Source of the DNA: Rhodobacteraceae bacterium REDSEA-S34_B6
GTDB taxonomy: Bacteria > Pseudomonadota > Alphaproteobacteria > Rhodobacterales > Rhodobacteraceae
Length of the DNA: 64,000 nucleotides
Direction: 5' to 3'
NCBI GenBank assembly: GCA_001627925.1
Contig: LUQC01000022.1
Span: forward strand, 550 to 64,549
Each line of letters starts with the position of its first letter. Position 1 is the first letter of the stretch. Below the pieces are notes generated by a model. That model did no database searches. It worked only from the letters and a program-made list of their open reading frames with translations, and was not told the DNA's origin. The position numbers were made by a program, and so were the translations under genes. This document shows, piece after piece, positions 9,381 to 18,364 of this stretch.

Positions 9381-10112
9381 TTGGCACGCATATTAATACC
9401 AATGCTACTGATCACTATAAGTTGGAGTGGTTATTGGTTTTGGGGTGCCAACGATAACCTAGAAAATATTTATACAAGTTTAGAAAACCCTAAGAGCGGC
9501 TCAATAAACATAAAATATGGATCAACTAGCCAGGTTGGTTTTCCAAATAGATACGACGTAACCGTGAATAATCTTTCAATTGAAAACCCCAATGGCAAAC
9601 AAATTGCAACATTTCCATTTATTCAAGTTATACGGCTGGTTTATAATAAAACGCACCAAATAATTATTTTCCCAAATGAATTATCTATTTATAATTTTAA
9701 TATTAAATGGGAAAATGCAAAAGCCTCTATAGTAAAGGATACTTTTGAAGACAGATTGATAATTGAAGCCAAAAATCTCATGATTAATGACGAAAAAGAA
9801 TTTCGCTTCCAGGCAAAAAAACTCCAAATATCGCTTTTTTATGAGAAATCTTTCAATGCAAAACCTGAGATTATTGTTGATTTTTCAGGAATAGAAACTG
9901 AACGGCAAAGCATCGAGTTCAAACTTCAACTAAAGACTAATTTAAATTTTATTGATACTCCCACGCTGGACGTAGTCAATTTTTTAAATTCAATAAGTCA
10001 ACCTAAAACTTGGATCGAGCTAAGTGACGAAGATTACGAAATCGATGAAAGTTTTTCCATCGGAAATCAAGAGTTCCGTTTTTCAAGTCCTGCTTATCAA
10101 TTATTCAAATAA
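9381..10112 (+). CDS. DUF2125-family protein (short form)
   Basis: A 243-residue protein with a TTG start. AGGAGAG (9370-9376) lies 4 bases upstream and fixes this start. An N-terminal hydrophobic helix (LIPMLLITISWSGYWFWG) would anchor or export it. The core has the family traits I recognise from Rhodobacteraceae DUF2125 proteins: VGFPNRYDVTVNNLSI followed by FPFIQVIRLVYNKTHQIIIFPNE. Relatives I recall are nearer 330 residues, so this copy appears to lack part of the C-terminal half, though it ends cleanly before a terminator. Function unknown; probably periplasmic and membrane-anchored. Confidence 0.7.
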   Translation: MARILIPMLLITISWSGYWFWGANDNLENIYTSLENPKSGSINIKYGSTSQVGFPNRYDVTVNNLSIENPNGKQIATFPFIQVIRLVYNKTHQIIIFPNELSIYNFNIKWENAKASIVKDTFEDRLIIEAKNLMINDEKEFRFQAKKLQISLFYEKSFNAKPEIIVDFSGIETERQSIEFKLQLKTNLNFIDTPTLDVVNFLNSISQPKTWIELSDEDYEIDESFSIGNQEFRFSSPAYQLFK

Positions 10113-10162
10113 AAGTCTGATGCTACACTGATATAACAAAGCATTAAGGAATTGGCTTAATT

Positions 10163-10205
10163 ACTCCGAAATCATTGAAAAAATTTTTGGAGTTTTTTTT
10201 ATTTT
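10163..10205 (+). terminator. Rho-independent terminator after the DUF2125 gene
   Basis: ACTCCGAAA (10163-10171) pairs with TTTTGGAGT (10185-10193), a 9-bp stem with one G-U wobble. It is followed by a run of eight T, one A and five more T. It lies 50 bases after the DUF2125 stop and before the ABC operon, which separates the two transcription units. Confidence 0.8.
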
Positions 10206-10246
10206 TGGGGATATAGTAAAGACATGGGAGAAAAAGGGAGACTAAA

Positions 10247-11734
10247 ATGAAGTATCATTTTAAATTATTGCTATCCGCTGGGGTTCTAGCAACATCATTA
10301 GGTATTCAAGGCGCACATGCAGCTAAAACTAGCATGACAATTGCGTTGCAGCTCGAACCCCCTCATTTGGATCCAACGAGTGCCGCAGCTGGTGCCATAG
10401 ACAGTGTGCTTTACTCAAATGTATTCGAGGGTTTAACTCGATTTGCTTCGGATGGAGCAGTGATTCCTGGGTTAGCGAAATCATGGGAAATATCTGAGGA
10501 CGGGACAGAATATATATTTCACTTAAATTCTGCTGTGACTTTCCACGATGGTTCAACAATGGATGCAAACGATGTTAAGTTTTCGTTAGATAGAGCAAGA
10601 GCAGAAGATAGCACAAACGCTCAGAAGGCCTTATTTTCTGGTATCAAAAATGTTGAAGTTTTGGCAAGCGATAAAGTCAAGGTAACTTTAGCTTCTCCGA
10701 ATGGTAGTTTTCTATTTAATATGGCTTGGGGGGATGCAGTTATTGTTGCCCCCGAAACGATAGACGACATAAAAACTAATCCAGTAGGAACAGGCGCATT
10801 TAAATTCTCTAACTGGGTTCAAGGCGATAAAATTGAGCTACTAAGGAACGAGGAATATTGGGGCAAGCCTGCTCACCTAGAGACTGCAACCTTCAAATTT
10901 ATTTCAGATCCAAGTGCTGCTTTCTCTGCAATGATGGCACAAGATATTGACGCATTTGCGGGATTTCCAGCTCCTGAAAATTTAGCACAATTCGAATCAG
11001 ACAGCCGCTTTCAGGTCTTGGTTGGAAATACCGAGGGTGAAACTATTTTGTCTACAAATAACAAAATGCCACCTTTGGACAATGTAAAAGTCAGAAAAGC
11101 TATCGCACACGCAATAGACAGGCAGGCAATTATAGATGGTGCAATGTTTGGTTATGGCACCCCAATTGGCACGCACTTCGCGCCACACCATCCAGACTAT
11201 GTGGACCTAAAGGCAAACTCAAACTATGATCCTGAACTTGCAAAAAAACTTTTATCTGAAGCCGGATTTAGCGAGGGTTTCACAACAACTTTGAAACTAC
11301 CACCCCCATCTTATGCGAGGCGCGGCGGTGAAATAATTGCGTCGCAATTAAGAGCCGTAGGAATCGAGACAGAAATTTCAAATTTAGAATGGGCTCAATG
11401 GTTAGAAGAAGTCTTTAGAGGCAAAGACTATGGTTTGACAATTGTAAGCCATACAGAACCAATGGATATAGGGATATACGCCCGGCCCGAATACTATTTT
11501 CAGTATGATAGCTCTGAATTTCAAGCGGTTATAAAGGCGCTCAATGCTGAAAGTAACCCACAAAAGCGAAGTGACCTTTTAAGGAAAGCCCAACGAATTA
11601 TTTCAGACGATTATGTAAATGGGTATCTTTTCGAGTTGGCTTTTCCAACAGTAGCAAATGCCAAAATTATGGGCCTTTGGGAAAACGCTCCAACCCAAGC
11701 AACTGATCTTACAGACGTTAAATGGGCTGACTAA
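10247..11734 (+). CDS. ABC transporter substrate-binding protein, family 5 (peptide/opine type)
   Basis: A 495-residue periplasmic binding protein. It has a signal peptide (Lys-containing n-region, then LLLSAGVLATSLGIQGAHA, cleavage after Ala about 25). The family-5 pattern follows: LEPPHLDPTSAA, YSNVFEGLTRFASDGAVIPGLAKSWE, FHLNSAVTFHDGSTMDANDVKFS. It is first in an operon with two permeases and a fused ATPase. A strong GGGAG ribosome site precedes the ATG. The ligand cannot be read from sequence; the family binds di- and oligopeptides, opines, nickel and amide-type compounds. The downstream P1 peptidase suggests an amide or short peptide. Confidence 0.92.
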   Translation: MKYHFKLLLSAGVLATSLGIQGAHAAKTSMTIALQLEPPHLDPTSAAAGAIDSVLYSNVFEGLTRFASDGAVIPGLAKSWEISEDGTEYIFHLNSAVTFHDGSTMDANDVKFSLDRARAEDSTNAQKALFSGIKNVEVLASDKVKVTLASPNGSFLFNMAWGDAVIVAPETIDDIKTNPVGTGAFKFSNWVQGDKIELLRNEEYWGKPAHLETATFKFISDPSAAFSAMMAQDIDAFAGFPAPENLAQFESDSRFQVLVGNTEGETILSTNNKMPPLDNVKVRKAIAHAIDRQAIIDGAMFGYGTPIGTHFAPHHPDYVDLKANSNYDPELAKKLLSEAGFSEGFTTTLKLPPPSYARRGGEIIASQLRAVGIETEISNLEWAQWLEEVFRGKDYGLTIVSHTEPMDIGIYARPEYYFQYDSSEFQAVIKALNAESNPQKRSDLLRKAQRIISDDYVNGYLFELAFPTVANAKIMGLWENAPTQATDLTDVKWAD

Positions 11735-11746
11735 TTGTTCAACTGC

Positions 11747-11774
11747 TATGTCCCCCATTATTTTGGGGGACATA
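11747..11774 (+). promoter_or_regulatory. Intercistronic hairpin between binding protein and permease genes
   Basis: TATGTCCCCCA (11747-11757) pairs perfectly with TGGGGGACATA (11764-11774), an 11-bp stem with a 6-base loop and only a weak T/A-rich tail. It lies between the binding-protein stop and the first permease. In many ABC operons such a structure stabilises the upstream mRNA or partly terminates transcription, so that binding protein exceeds permease. That role is inferred; the stem itself is seen directly. Confidence 0.75.
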
Positions 11775-11791
11775 ATTAAACTGGCAAATTT

Positions 11792-12742
11792 ATGATTAAA
11801 TATTTTTTCAGACGCCTATTTACGTTTGTATTGAGTCTTGCCTTAGCATCCATTGTTATTTTTTCCCTGGTAGAAATTGCGCCCGGTGATCCGGCGAGCT
11901 TTATGCTTGGTATTAATGCGCAACCAGATACAATTGCAGCGCTTCGATCTGAACTGGGGTTGGATCAACCCAAAATAAATAGATATTTTGATTGGATAGG
12001 TGGAATGCTCACAGGAGATTTTGGTATCTCATACACATATAGAACAAACGTGACAGAAATGGTTGGAGACCGTTTATGGGTTTCACTTCCTTTGGCACTT
12101 TATGCGCTTTTTTTATCCACGGTAATTGCTATACCCACCGGAATATATGCCGCTGCAAAAAGAGGAAAAACTGGCGATTTTGCTGTTATAAGTGCAACTC
12201 AACTTGGAATTGCAATTCCAAACTTCTGGTTTGCAATAATTTTAGTTGGAATATTCGCAATTAAACTGCAATGGTTTTCTGCAGGAGGGTTCTCAGGTTG
12301 GAAGGATGGTCTCTTTAACGGAATTACCTCGCTTACCCTTCCCGCAATTGCTCTTGCGCTGCCTCAAGCTGCCATTTTGTCTCGTGTCATGCGAAGTGCT
12401 CTAATTGAAACGCTTGGAGAAGATTACATTCGCACTGCTCGCGCTAAAGGCCTAAGTTCAGCGCAAACGATCTGGACACATGCACTTCGCAATGCTTTAA
12501 TTCCAGTCCTTACAATAATTGGGCTTCAATTCTCTTTTCTACTGGCAGGCGCAATAATTATTGAACAAGTATTTTATCTTCCAGGTTTGGGACGTCTCGT
12601 ATTTCAAGCAATAACCCAAAGAGACTTAATCGTTGTAGAAAGTGTTGTTATGCTTCTTGTTTTTGCAGTGATACTGGTCAATTTTATCGTGGATATCACT
12701 TACATGTTAGTCGACCCAAGGTTACGACAGGACAGTATATGA
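11792..12742 (+). CDS. ABC transporter permease, DppB-like
   Basis: A 316-residue inner-membrane permease. An N-terminal helix (FVLSLALASIVIFSLVEIAPGDP) is followed by the DppB-specific segment LRSELGLDQPKINRYFDWIGGMLTGDFG. The membrane core contains the EAA loop ETLGEDYIRTARAKGLSSAQTI (about 208-229), which couples to the ATPase. It forms the channel with the DppC-like partner. Its stop overlaps the next start by 4 bases (ATGA), implying coupled translation. Confidence 0.94.
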   Translation: MIKYFFRRLFTFVLSLALASIVIFSLVEIAPGDPASFMLGINAQPDTIAALRSELGLDQPKINRYFDWIGGMLTGDFGISYTYRTNVTEMVGDRLWVSLPLALYALFLSTVIAIPTGIYAAAKRGKTGDFAVISATQLGIAIPNFWFAIILVGIFAIKLQWFSAGGFSGWKDGLFNGITSLTLPAIALALPQAAILSRVMRSALIETLGEDYIRTARAKGLSSAQTIWTHALRNALIPVLTIIGLQFSFLLAGAIIIEQVFYLPGLGRLVFQAITQRDLIVVESVVMLLVFAVILVNFIVDITYMLVDPRLRQDSI

Positions 12743-13566
12743 TACGACCGAGCACAAGCTTACAATTTGGTATTTTATTGTGCTTAATACCAATGATTAT
12801 GGCTACTATTTCTTTTTTTTGGCAGCCATTCGATGTCCCCGAACTAAATATATCAAACCGATTACAGCCTGTAAGTTTAACCCACCCATTTGGTACAGAT
12901 CACTTTGGTCGGGATATGCTGTCAATGATAATGGTGGGAGCCCAAACATCAATTGCTGTAGCTTTTGTCGCGGTTGGGATTGGGGTACTCTTTGGTGTCC
13001 CACTAGGACTATTCGCCGCAAACTGGAGGGGCGGTTTCATAGACGATGGCATAATGCGATTTAACGATTTGGTATTTGCATTTCCAAGTTTAGTAATCGC
13101 CATTCTCATTACTGCGATTGCTGGGCCAAGTGCATTCAATGCCATAGTTGCTATAGGAATTTTCAATATCCCAGTTTTTGCCCGTATTTCTAGGGGGGCT
13201 GCCTTATCTCTATGGCAACGTGAATTTATTTTATCTGCACAGGTTGCAGGAAAAACTGGTTTGCGAATTTCGACCGAACACGTCCTGCCCAATTTGATGC
13301 ATATATTGATAGTACAAGCAACTATTCAATTTTCACTCGGTATTCTAGCAGAGGCTGGACTAAGTTACATAGGCTTGGGAGCACAACCTCCCACACCGAG
13401 TTGGGGCAGAATGCTGGCAGATGCACAAACAATGGTTTCTTTGGCGCCAAGACTAGCAATTGTACCAGGAGTAGCGATTATTATAACAGTTTTAGGTTTA
13501 AATCTTTTAGGAGATGGACTGCGTGACGCGCTTGATCCTAAGCTTAGAGGAAGCATGAAGAAATGA
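12739..13566 (+). CDS. ABC transporter permease, DppC-like
   Basis: A 275-residue permease: an N-terminal membrane helix, then the DppC-family signature HPFGTDHFGRDMLSMIMVGAQ (about 52-72). The membrane core follows, with the EAA-type loop near residues 150-175 and the C-terminal AGLSYIGLGAQPPTPSWGRML segment typical of DppC/OppC. Overlaps the upstream permease and the downstream ATPase gene by 4 bases each, so all three are probably made in step. Confidence 0.94.
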   Translation: MIRPSTSLQFGILLCLIPMIMATISFFWQPFDVPELNISNRLQPVSLTHPFGTDHFGRDMLSMIMVGAQTSIAVAFVAVGIGVLFGVPLGLFAANWRGGFIDDGIMRFNDLVFAFPSLVIAILITAIAGPSAFNAIVAIGIFNIPVFARISRGAALSLWQREFILSAQVAGKTGLRISTEHVLPNLMHILIVQATIQFSLGILAEAGLSYIGLGAQPPTPSWGRMLADAQTMVSLAPRLAIVPGVAIIITVLGLNLLGDGLRDALDPKLRGSMKK

Positions 13567-15146
13567 CGCTTCTTTCGGTAAGAAATCTTTCTGTTGCAAT
13601 TCACGAGAAACCGATCGTCAAAGATATTTCCTTTAATCTTGGTACTGGTGAAATTCTAGCTCTAACTGGTGAGAGTGGGTCTGGTAAATCAATTTCTGCA
13701 TTGGCCCTAATGGGTCTCTTACCCCTCGGCTCAAAAAAAGGGGGTATAATTAATTTTGACGGAAATGACCTTAATAAAATATCAGAAAACAAGTTTTGTA
13801 AGCTCAGGGGAAAAAAAATAAGTATGGTTTTTCAAGAACCAATGACAGCTCTAAATCCTTTGAAAAATATTGGAAGGCAAATCTCTGAAACATTAGTTCA
13901 ACATAAAGCCTGTGCTCCAAACGAATTGAAGAATCGAGTTCGAAATATAATGGACCGGGTTGGATTAAGCGGTATAGACCCGTCACGTTTCCCTCATCAA
14001 CTATCGGGGGGCCAACGTCAGCGTGTAGTCATTGCTATGGCTGTTTGTTTGGAACCAAGCATTTTAATTGCAGATGAGCCGACAACTGCTTTAGATGTCA
14101 CAACACAGGCAAAAATCCTAGAACTTCTGAAAAAGTTTGCTAAACAAGATGGTATTAGCATTATTCTAATCACACATGATTTGGCGATAGTTGCAAATAT
14201 CGCTAATTACTTAATTCTTATGAAACAGGGTATTCTAGTAGATCAGGGAGAACCAAAAAGGGTTTTTAGAGACCTTGCACACCCATATACAAAAAAATTA
14301 TTTTCAGCCTCCAGCCAAAAATTGATTTTAAAAGAAAATGAGATTTCCGAAGGAAAGCTACTAGAAGTAAATTCAGTATCGGTTAACTATAAATCTCACA
14401 ATAGGGGACTTTTTTCAAAAGGTACATCTATCGAGGCGGTGAGCGATGTCTCATTCGATATCAAAAGAGGTGAGCGCCTAGGGTTAGTTGGGGAATCTGG
14501 CAGCGGAAAATCTACCCTAACAAGAACCATTCTGGGTTTGCAATCAACCAGCTCCGGCTACATAAAATTTGAAGGGAAAAAAATTTCTAAAGACAACAGA
14601 AGTTTTAAAAAAAATATACAGGTAGTTTTTCAGGACCCATACGGTTCTTTCAATCCTAGGCACAAAGTCGAACGTTTAATTGCAGAACCCTTTTTTGCAT
14701 TAGGTAAAGAAGCTCCTCATGAAACCGAGCAAAAAAGTATCGTTAAAGAAATGCTCGAAGAAGTTAGATTACCGTTAAACAGTACCGAAAAGTATATTCA
14801 TGAATTCTCAGGGGGTCAGAGACAGCGCATAGCGATAGCCAGGGCACTTGTGATTAAACCGAAACTTATAATTTTTGATGAAGCTGTATCGGCGCTTGAT
14901 TTATCAATTCGAAACCAAATTCTTAAACTTATTTCAGATTTAACGGAACGTCATGGGCTATCATATTTGTTTATCAGTCATGACCTTACAGTAATCGAAA
15001 ATATCACTGAGAAATGTTTAGTTATGAAAAATGGGAAAATTGTCGAACAAGGACAAACTAAGCAAATTTTAAACGATCCAAGAAATGAGTATACTCATTC
15101 ACTTATTGATGCTGCACCAAAGTTTCCTGAATTTGGGCATGCTTAA
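13563..15146 (+). CDS. ABC transporter ATP-binding protein, fused DppD-DppF type
   Basis: A 527-residue protein with two complete nucleotide-binding domains. NBD1: Walker A GESGSGKS (about 36), signature LSGGQRQRV (about 152), Walker B ILIADEPTTALD. NBD2 (from about 265): GESGSGKST (about 312), signature FSGGQRQRIAIA (about 417), Walker B LIIFDEAVSALD. It powers import through the two permeases upstream. DppD and DppF are separate proteins in many systems; the fused layout is common in alphaproteobacterial family-5 importers. All catalytic motifs are intact in both halves. Confidence 0.94.
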   Translation: MTLLSVRNLSVAIHEKPIVKDISFNLGTGEILALTGESGSGKSISALALMGLLPLGSKKGGIINFDGNDLNKISENKFCKLRGKKISMVFQEPMTALNPLKNIGRQISETLVQHKACAPNELKNRVRNIMDRVGLSGIDPSRFPHQLSGGQRQRVVIAMAVCLEPSILIADEPTTALDVTTQAKILELLKKFAKQDGISIILITHDLAIVANIANYLILMKQGILVDQGEPKRVFRDLAHPYTKKLFSASSQKLILKENEISEGKLLEVNSVSVNYKSHNRGLFSKGTSIEAVSDVSFDIKRGERLGLVGESGSGKSTLTRTILGLQSTSSGYIKFEGKKISKDNRSFKKNIQVVFQDPYGSFNPRHKVERLIAEPFFALGKEAPHETEQKSIVKEMLEEVRLPLNSTEKYIHEFSGGQRQRIAIARALVIKPKLIIFDEAVSALDLSIRNQILKLISDLTERHGLSYLFISHDLTVIENITEKCLVMKNGKIVEQGQTKQILNDPRNEYTHSLIDAAPKFPEFGHA

Positions 15147-15161
15147 TTAAAGGAATATATC

Positions 15162-16598
15162 ATGACAGTAGATTTTCCGAATAAGCACTTTTTAATAAAT
15201 GGTGAGTGGGTCTGCTCAAATACAGAAATAGACCTTATCGATCCATCAACAGGGGATGTTATTGCCCAAGTTTCTGAGGCAAATAATGAGCATGTGAATG
15301 ATGCGGTTGGCGTAGCAAAAGACACCCTTGAGAATACATGGAAAAATATAACTGCTCGAGAAAGGAGTACTCTTTTAAGTACACTCGGGCGCTTAATAGA
15401 AGAAAACTATGACGTACTCGCCAGCCTAGAGGCCACAGATGTTGGTAAGCCGCTCCGGCAAGCACAAGCAGACGTAAAGGCTCTAGCTCGATATATGGAA
15501 TTTTATGCAGGTGCGGCGGATAAACTGCATGGTGATACAATCCCATACCTAAAAGATTATACAGTTTATACTTTACGAGAACCTCATGGCGTATGCGCGC
15601 ATATAATCCCCTGGAACTACCCAATGCAAATAATTGGCAGATCTGTAGGAGCAGCACTTGCAACTGGAAACACCTGTATCCTTAAACCGGCTGAAGAAGC
15701 CTGCTTAACTGCATTAGCATTTGGCGCATTAACAAAAAAAGCTGGCTTCCCCGATGGGGTTTTAAATATTGTAACAGGTTCAGGAAAGACGGGGGCAAGC
15801 CTAAGCCAACACAGCGATATTGATCATATTAGCTTCACTGGATCTGTATCAACTGGCATCAAAATTCAACAATCCGCTGCACAAAATGTTATCCCTGTTA
15901 CTCTAGAACTTGGAGGAAAATCTCCGCAAATTGTCTTTGCTGATGCAGACCTAGATGCAGCATTACCTTTTTTAGTTAATGCAGGAGTACAAAACGCTGG
16001 GCAAACCTGCTCAGCTTCAAGCCGCATCCTAGTCCAAAAGGAAGTTTATCCAAAAGTTGTATCAATGATGGCCAAGCAGTATGAGATGCTTTTGGTTGGA
16101 TCTGCCATGGATGATTTAGACGTTGGACCTCTAATATCGAAAAAACAACATGAAATCGTTTCAAACTACATTCAACAAGGTAAAGATTTAGAGTTAGTAG
16201 CAACAGGCAAATACAAAGAAGAAATAAATAATGGTGGGTTTTATTGCTTACCTCATCTTTTTGTAGACGTTCCCGCCGACCACAGTTTGGCGCAAAATGA
16301 AATATTTGGACCAGTTCAAATTATTATGTCTTTCGACGACGAAGACCACGCGGTCGAGATTGCAAATGGGACTGGTTTTGGACTGGTTGCGTCAGTCTGG
16401 ACACAAGATGGATCAAAACAAATGCGAATGGCTAAACGTCTAAAATCTGGTCAAGTTTTCATAAACAACTATGGAGCAGGTGGTGGAGTTGAACTTCCAT
16501 TCGGAGGGCGCGGCTTATCTGGCCATGGACGTGAAAAGGGTTTTGAGGCAATGTTTGGTTTTACAACAATCAAAACGGTAGCTCATTACCATGGTTAG
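15162..16598 (+). CDS. NAD(P)-dependent aldehyde dehydrogenase (betaine-aldehyde-dehydrogenase-like)
   Basis: A 478-residue ALDH-superfamily enzyme with Asn152 in IIPWNYPMQ, the cofactor-binding ILKPAEEACLTA, catalytic Glu249 in VTLELGGKSP, and nucleophile Cys283 in NAGQTCSASSR. It oxidises an aldehyde to the carboxylic acid in the cytoplasm. It lies 15 bases after the transporter ATPase and 9 bases before the SDR, so it belongs to the same operon. That points to oxidation of an aldehyde formed from the imported compound. The exact substrate is unknown; betaine aldehyde or an amino-aldehyde is possible. Confidence 0.9.
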   Translation: MTVDFPNKHFLINGEWVCSNTEIDLIDPSTGDVIAQVSEANNEHVNDAVGVAKDTLENTWKNITARERSTLLSTLGRLIEENYDVLASLEATDVGKPLRQAQADVKALARYMEFYAGAADKLHGDTIPYLKDYTVYTLREPHGVCAHIIPWNYPMQIIGRSVGAALATGNTCILKPAEEACLTALAFGALTKKAGFPDGVLNIVTGSGKTGASLSQHSDIDHISFTGSVSTGIKIQQSAAQNVIPVTLELGGKSPQIVFADADLDAALPFLVNAGVQNAGQTCSASSRILVQKEVYPKVVSMMAKQYEMLLVGSAMDDLDVGPLISKKQHEIVSNYIQQGKDLELVATGKYKEEINNGGFYCLPHLFVDVPADHSLAQNEIFGPVQIIMSFDDEDHAVEIANGTGFGLVASVWTQDGSKQMRMAKRLKSGQVFINNYGAGGGVELPFGGRGLSGHGREKGFEAMFGFTTIKTVAHYHG

Positions 16599-16607
16599 GA
16601 AGTCTTT

Positions 16608-17354
16608 ATGAGATTAAACGGCAAAAGAGCAATAGTTACTGGGGCTGCTTCTGGATTTGGTGCTGGCATCGCTAAAAAATTTATTGAAGAGGGCGCTGAG
16701 GTAATTATTGCGGATCTGAATGAGAAAATGGCACGAAAAGTTGCTTTAGATCTTGGTGAACGCGCTTATCCATTTTTGGTTGACGTTTCAAAAAGTAAAT
16801 CCGTAGCAAAGTTGAAAGATTTTTCATTATCGCACTTTGGCATACCCGACATTATCGTAAACAATGCAGGAATAACACATACCCCTGACGCCTTGGAAAA
16901 TATTTCAGAAGATGACTTTGATAAAGTATTTTTTGTCAATTGTAAGTCGGTTTACCTAATGGCTCATCTATTTGTACCAGAAATGAAAAAACAAAAATCT
17001 GGGGTTTTTCTAAATGTTGCATCCACTGCAGGCGTTTCCCCTCGACCAAATTTAAATTGGTATAATGCATCTAAAGGATGGATGAACACTGCAACGAAAA
17101 CTATGGCTATTGAACTCGCCCTCCACGGTATAAGAGTCAATGCAATCAACCCAGTAGCGGGCGAAACCCCGCTATTAGCCACCTTCATGGGCGAAGATAC
17201 CCCAATGATACGATCTAAATTTCTATCAACCATACCCCTTGGAAGATTTTCAACTCCAGAAGACATGGGAAATGCCGCGTGTTTCCTTTGCTCTGATGAA
17301 GCATCAATGATAACTGGCGTATGCCTTGAGGTTGATGGAGGACGCTGTATATGA
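16608..17354 (+). CDS. Short-chain dehydrogenase/reductase (SDR)
   Basis: A 248-residue classical SDR with cofactor motif TGAASGFGAGIAKKF (about 12-26), structural NNAGITH (about 85), Ser/Tyr/Lys active site in VASTAGVSPRPNLNWYNASKG (about 138-158), and a C-terminal GVCLEVDGGRCI. Asp at the end of the second strand (IIADLNEK) suggests NAD preference. Its place between the ALDH and the P1 peptidase suggests it supplies an aldehyde or ketone by oxidising an alcohol. The stop overlaps the next start by 4 bases. Confidence 0.9.
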   Translation: MRLNGKRAIVTGAASGFGAGIAKKFIEEGAEVIIADLNEKMARKVALDLGERAYPFLVDVSKSKSVAKLKDFSLSHFGIPDIIVNNAGITHTPDALENISEDDFDKVFFVNCKSVYLMAHLFVPEMKKQKSGVFLNVASTAGVSPRPNLNWYNASKGWMNTATKTMAIELALHGIRVNAINPVAGETPLLATFMGEDTPMIRSKFLSTIPLGRFSTPEDMGNAACFLCSDEASMITGVCLEVDGGRCI

Positions 17355-18364
17355 CCTTGAAGCCAGGCTCTAAAAATTTAATTACTGACGTGCCAGGATT
17401 AAATGTTGGAAATGCAGAGGATCACATCCTGAAATCAGGCGTAAGCGTTTTGACAAGTTCAAATCCAATGACAGCTTCATATTGTGTTATGGGTGGTGCA
17501 CCCGGTACCCGAGAAACTGATTTGCTAGAGCCGGACAAAACAGTACATGGAATTGATGCTATTGTTCTTTCCGGAGGGTCTGCCTTTGGTTTGGACGCTA
17601 CAAATGGTGTGGTAGAATATTTACGTGAACAAGGTAAAGGCTTTGCAATGGGCCCTTTCAATGTACCAATTGTTCCTACAGCAATTATTTTTGATTTAAG
17701 AAACGGCGGAGATAAAACTTGGCATAAAAATCCATATCCAGCACTGGGGAGACAAGCAATTGAAAATGCGTCAGAAAACTTTCAGTTAGGAAGCCATGGG
17801 GCGGGCTTTGGTGCAACAACCGGACAAGTAAAAGGTGGACTAGGATCAGCCTCTTCTATACTGAGTAATGGAGTAATAGTTGGCGCGTTAGTCATCGTTA
17901 ACGCAATGGGAAATGTTATTGACCCAGTTTCTGGCAAGTTTTGGGCCGCGCCTTTCGAACTTGAAAATGAGTTCGGCGGGTATGGGGCTCCTGGGGATGC
18001 TATTTACGGCTCTGCACTCAAATATAGCAAGATTAATTCAATAAAAGAGGGAGCTAATTCAACAATAGGCATCGTTGCCACCAATGCAACAATTACAAAG
18101 TCTGAAGCAAAGCGTGTTGCGTCGTGTGCGCATGATGGCCTTTCTAGAGCCATTGTCCCATCCCACTTACCGTACGATGGCGACTTGATCTTTTCTGTTA
18201 GTACCGGAGAGCTAAATATAATATTTTCAAACGAAGAGTTTGCAGAGCTATGCCATTTATCAAGTGTCACAATGTCTCGTGCTATTGCGAGAGCTGTTTA
18301 TCATGCTTCTTCAAATGAAAACGATACTATGAAGTGTTTTCAGGATAAGTATGAAACGATCTAA
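17351..18364 (+). CDS. P1-family peptidase/amidohydrolase (DmpA/NylC fold)
   Basis: A 337-residue N-terminal-nucleophile hydrolase precursor. Recognisable blocks: ITDVPGLNVGNAED at the start, VLSGGSAFGLDATNGVVEYL (about 72-91), GAGFGATTGQVKGGLGSAS (about 150-168), and EGANSTIGIVATNATITK (233-250). In characterised members self-cleavage before a Ser/Thr in the last block yields two chains and exposes the nucleophile; here that is likely at Asn236-Ser237 or Ser237-Thr238. Relatives act as beta-aminopeptidases, D-esterases or nylon-oligomer amidases. Last gene of the ABC/ALDH/SDR operon; its end overlaps the convergent uvrC by 4 bases. It probably cleaves an amide in the imported substrate. Confidence 0.88.
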   Translation: MTLKPGSKNLITDVPGLNVGNAEDHILKSGVSVLTSSNPMTASYCVMGGAPGTRETDLLEPDKTVHGIDAIVLSGGSAFGLDATNGVVEYLREQGKGFAMGPFNVPIVPTAIIFDLRNGGDKTWHKNPYPALGRQAIENASENFQLGSHGAGFGATTGQVKGGLGSASSILSNGVIVGALVIVNAMGNVIDPVSGKFWAAPFELENEFGGYGAPGDAIYGSALKYSKINSIKEGANSTIGIVATNATITKSEAKRVASCAHDGLSRAIVPSHLPYDGDLIFSVSTGELNIIFSNEEFAELCHLSSVTMSRAIARAVYHASSNENDTMKCFQDKYETI

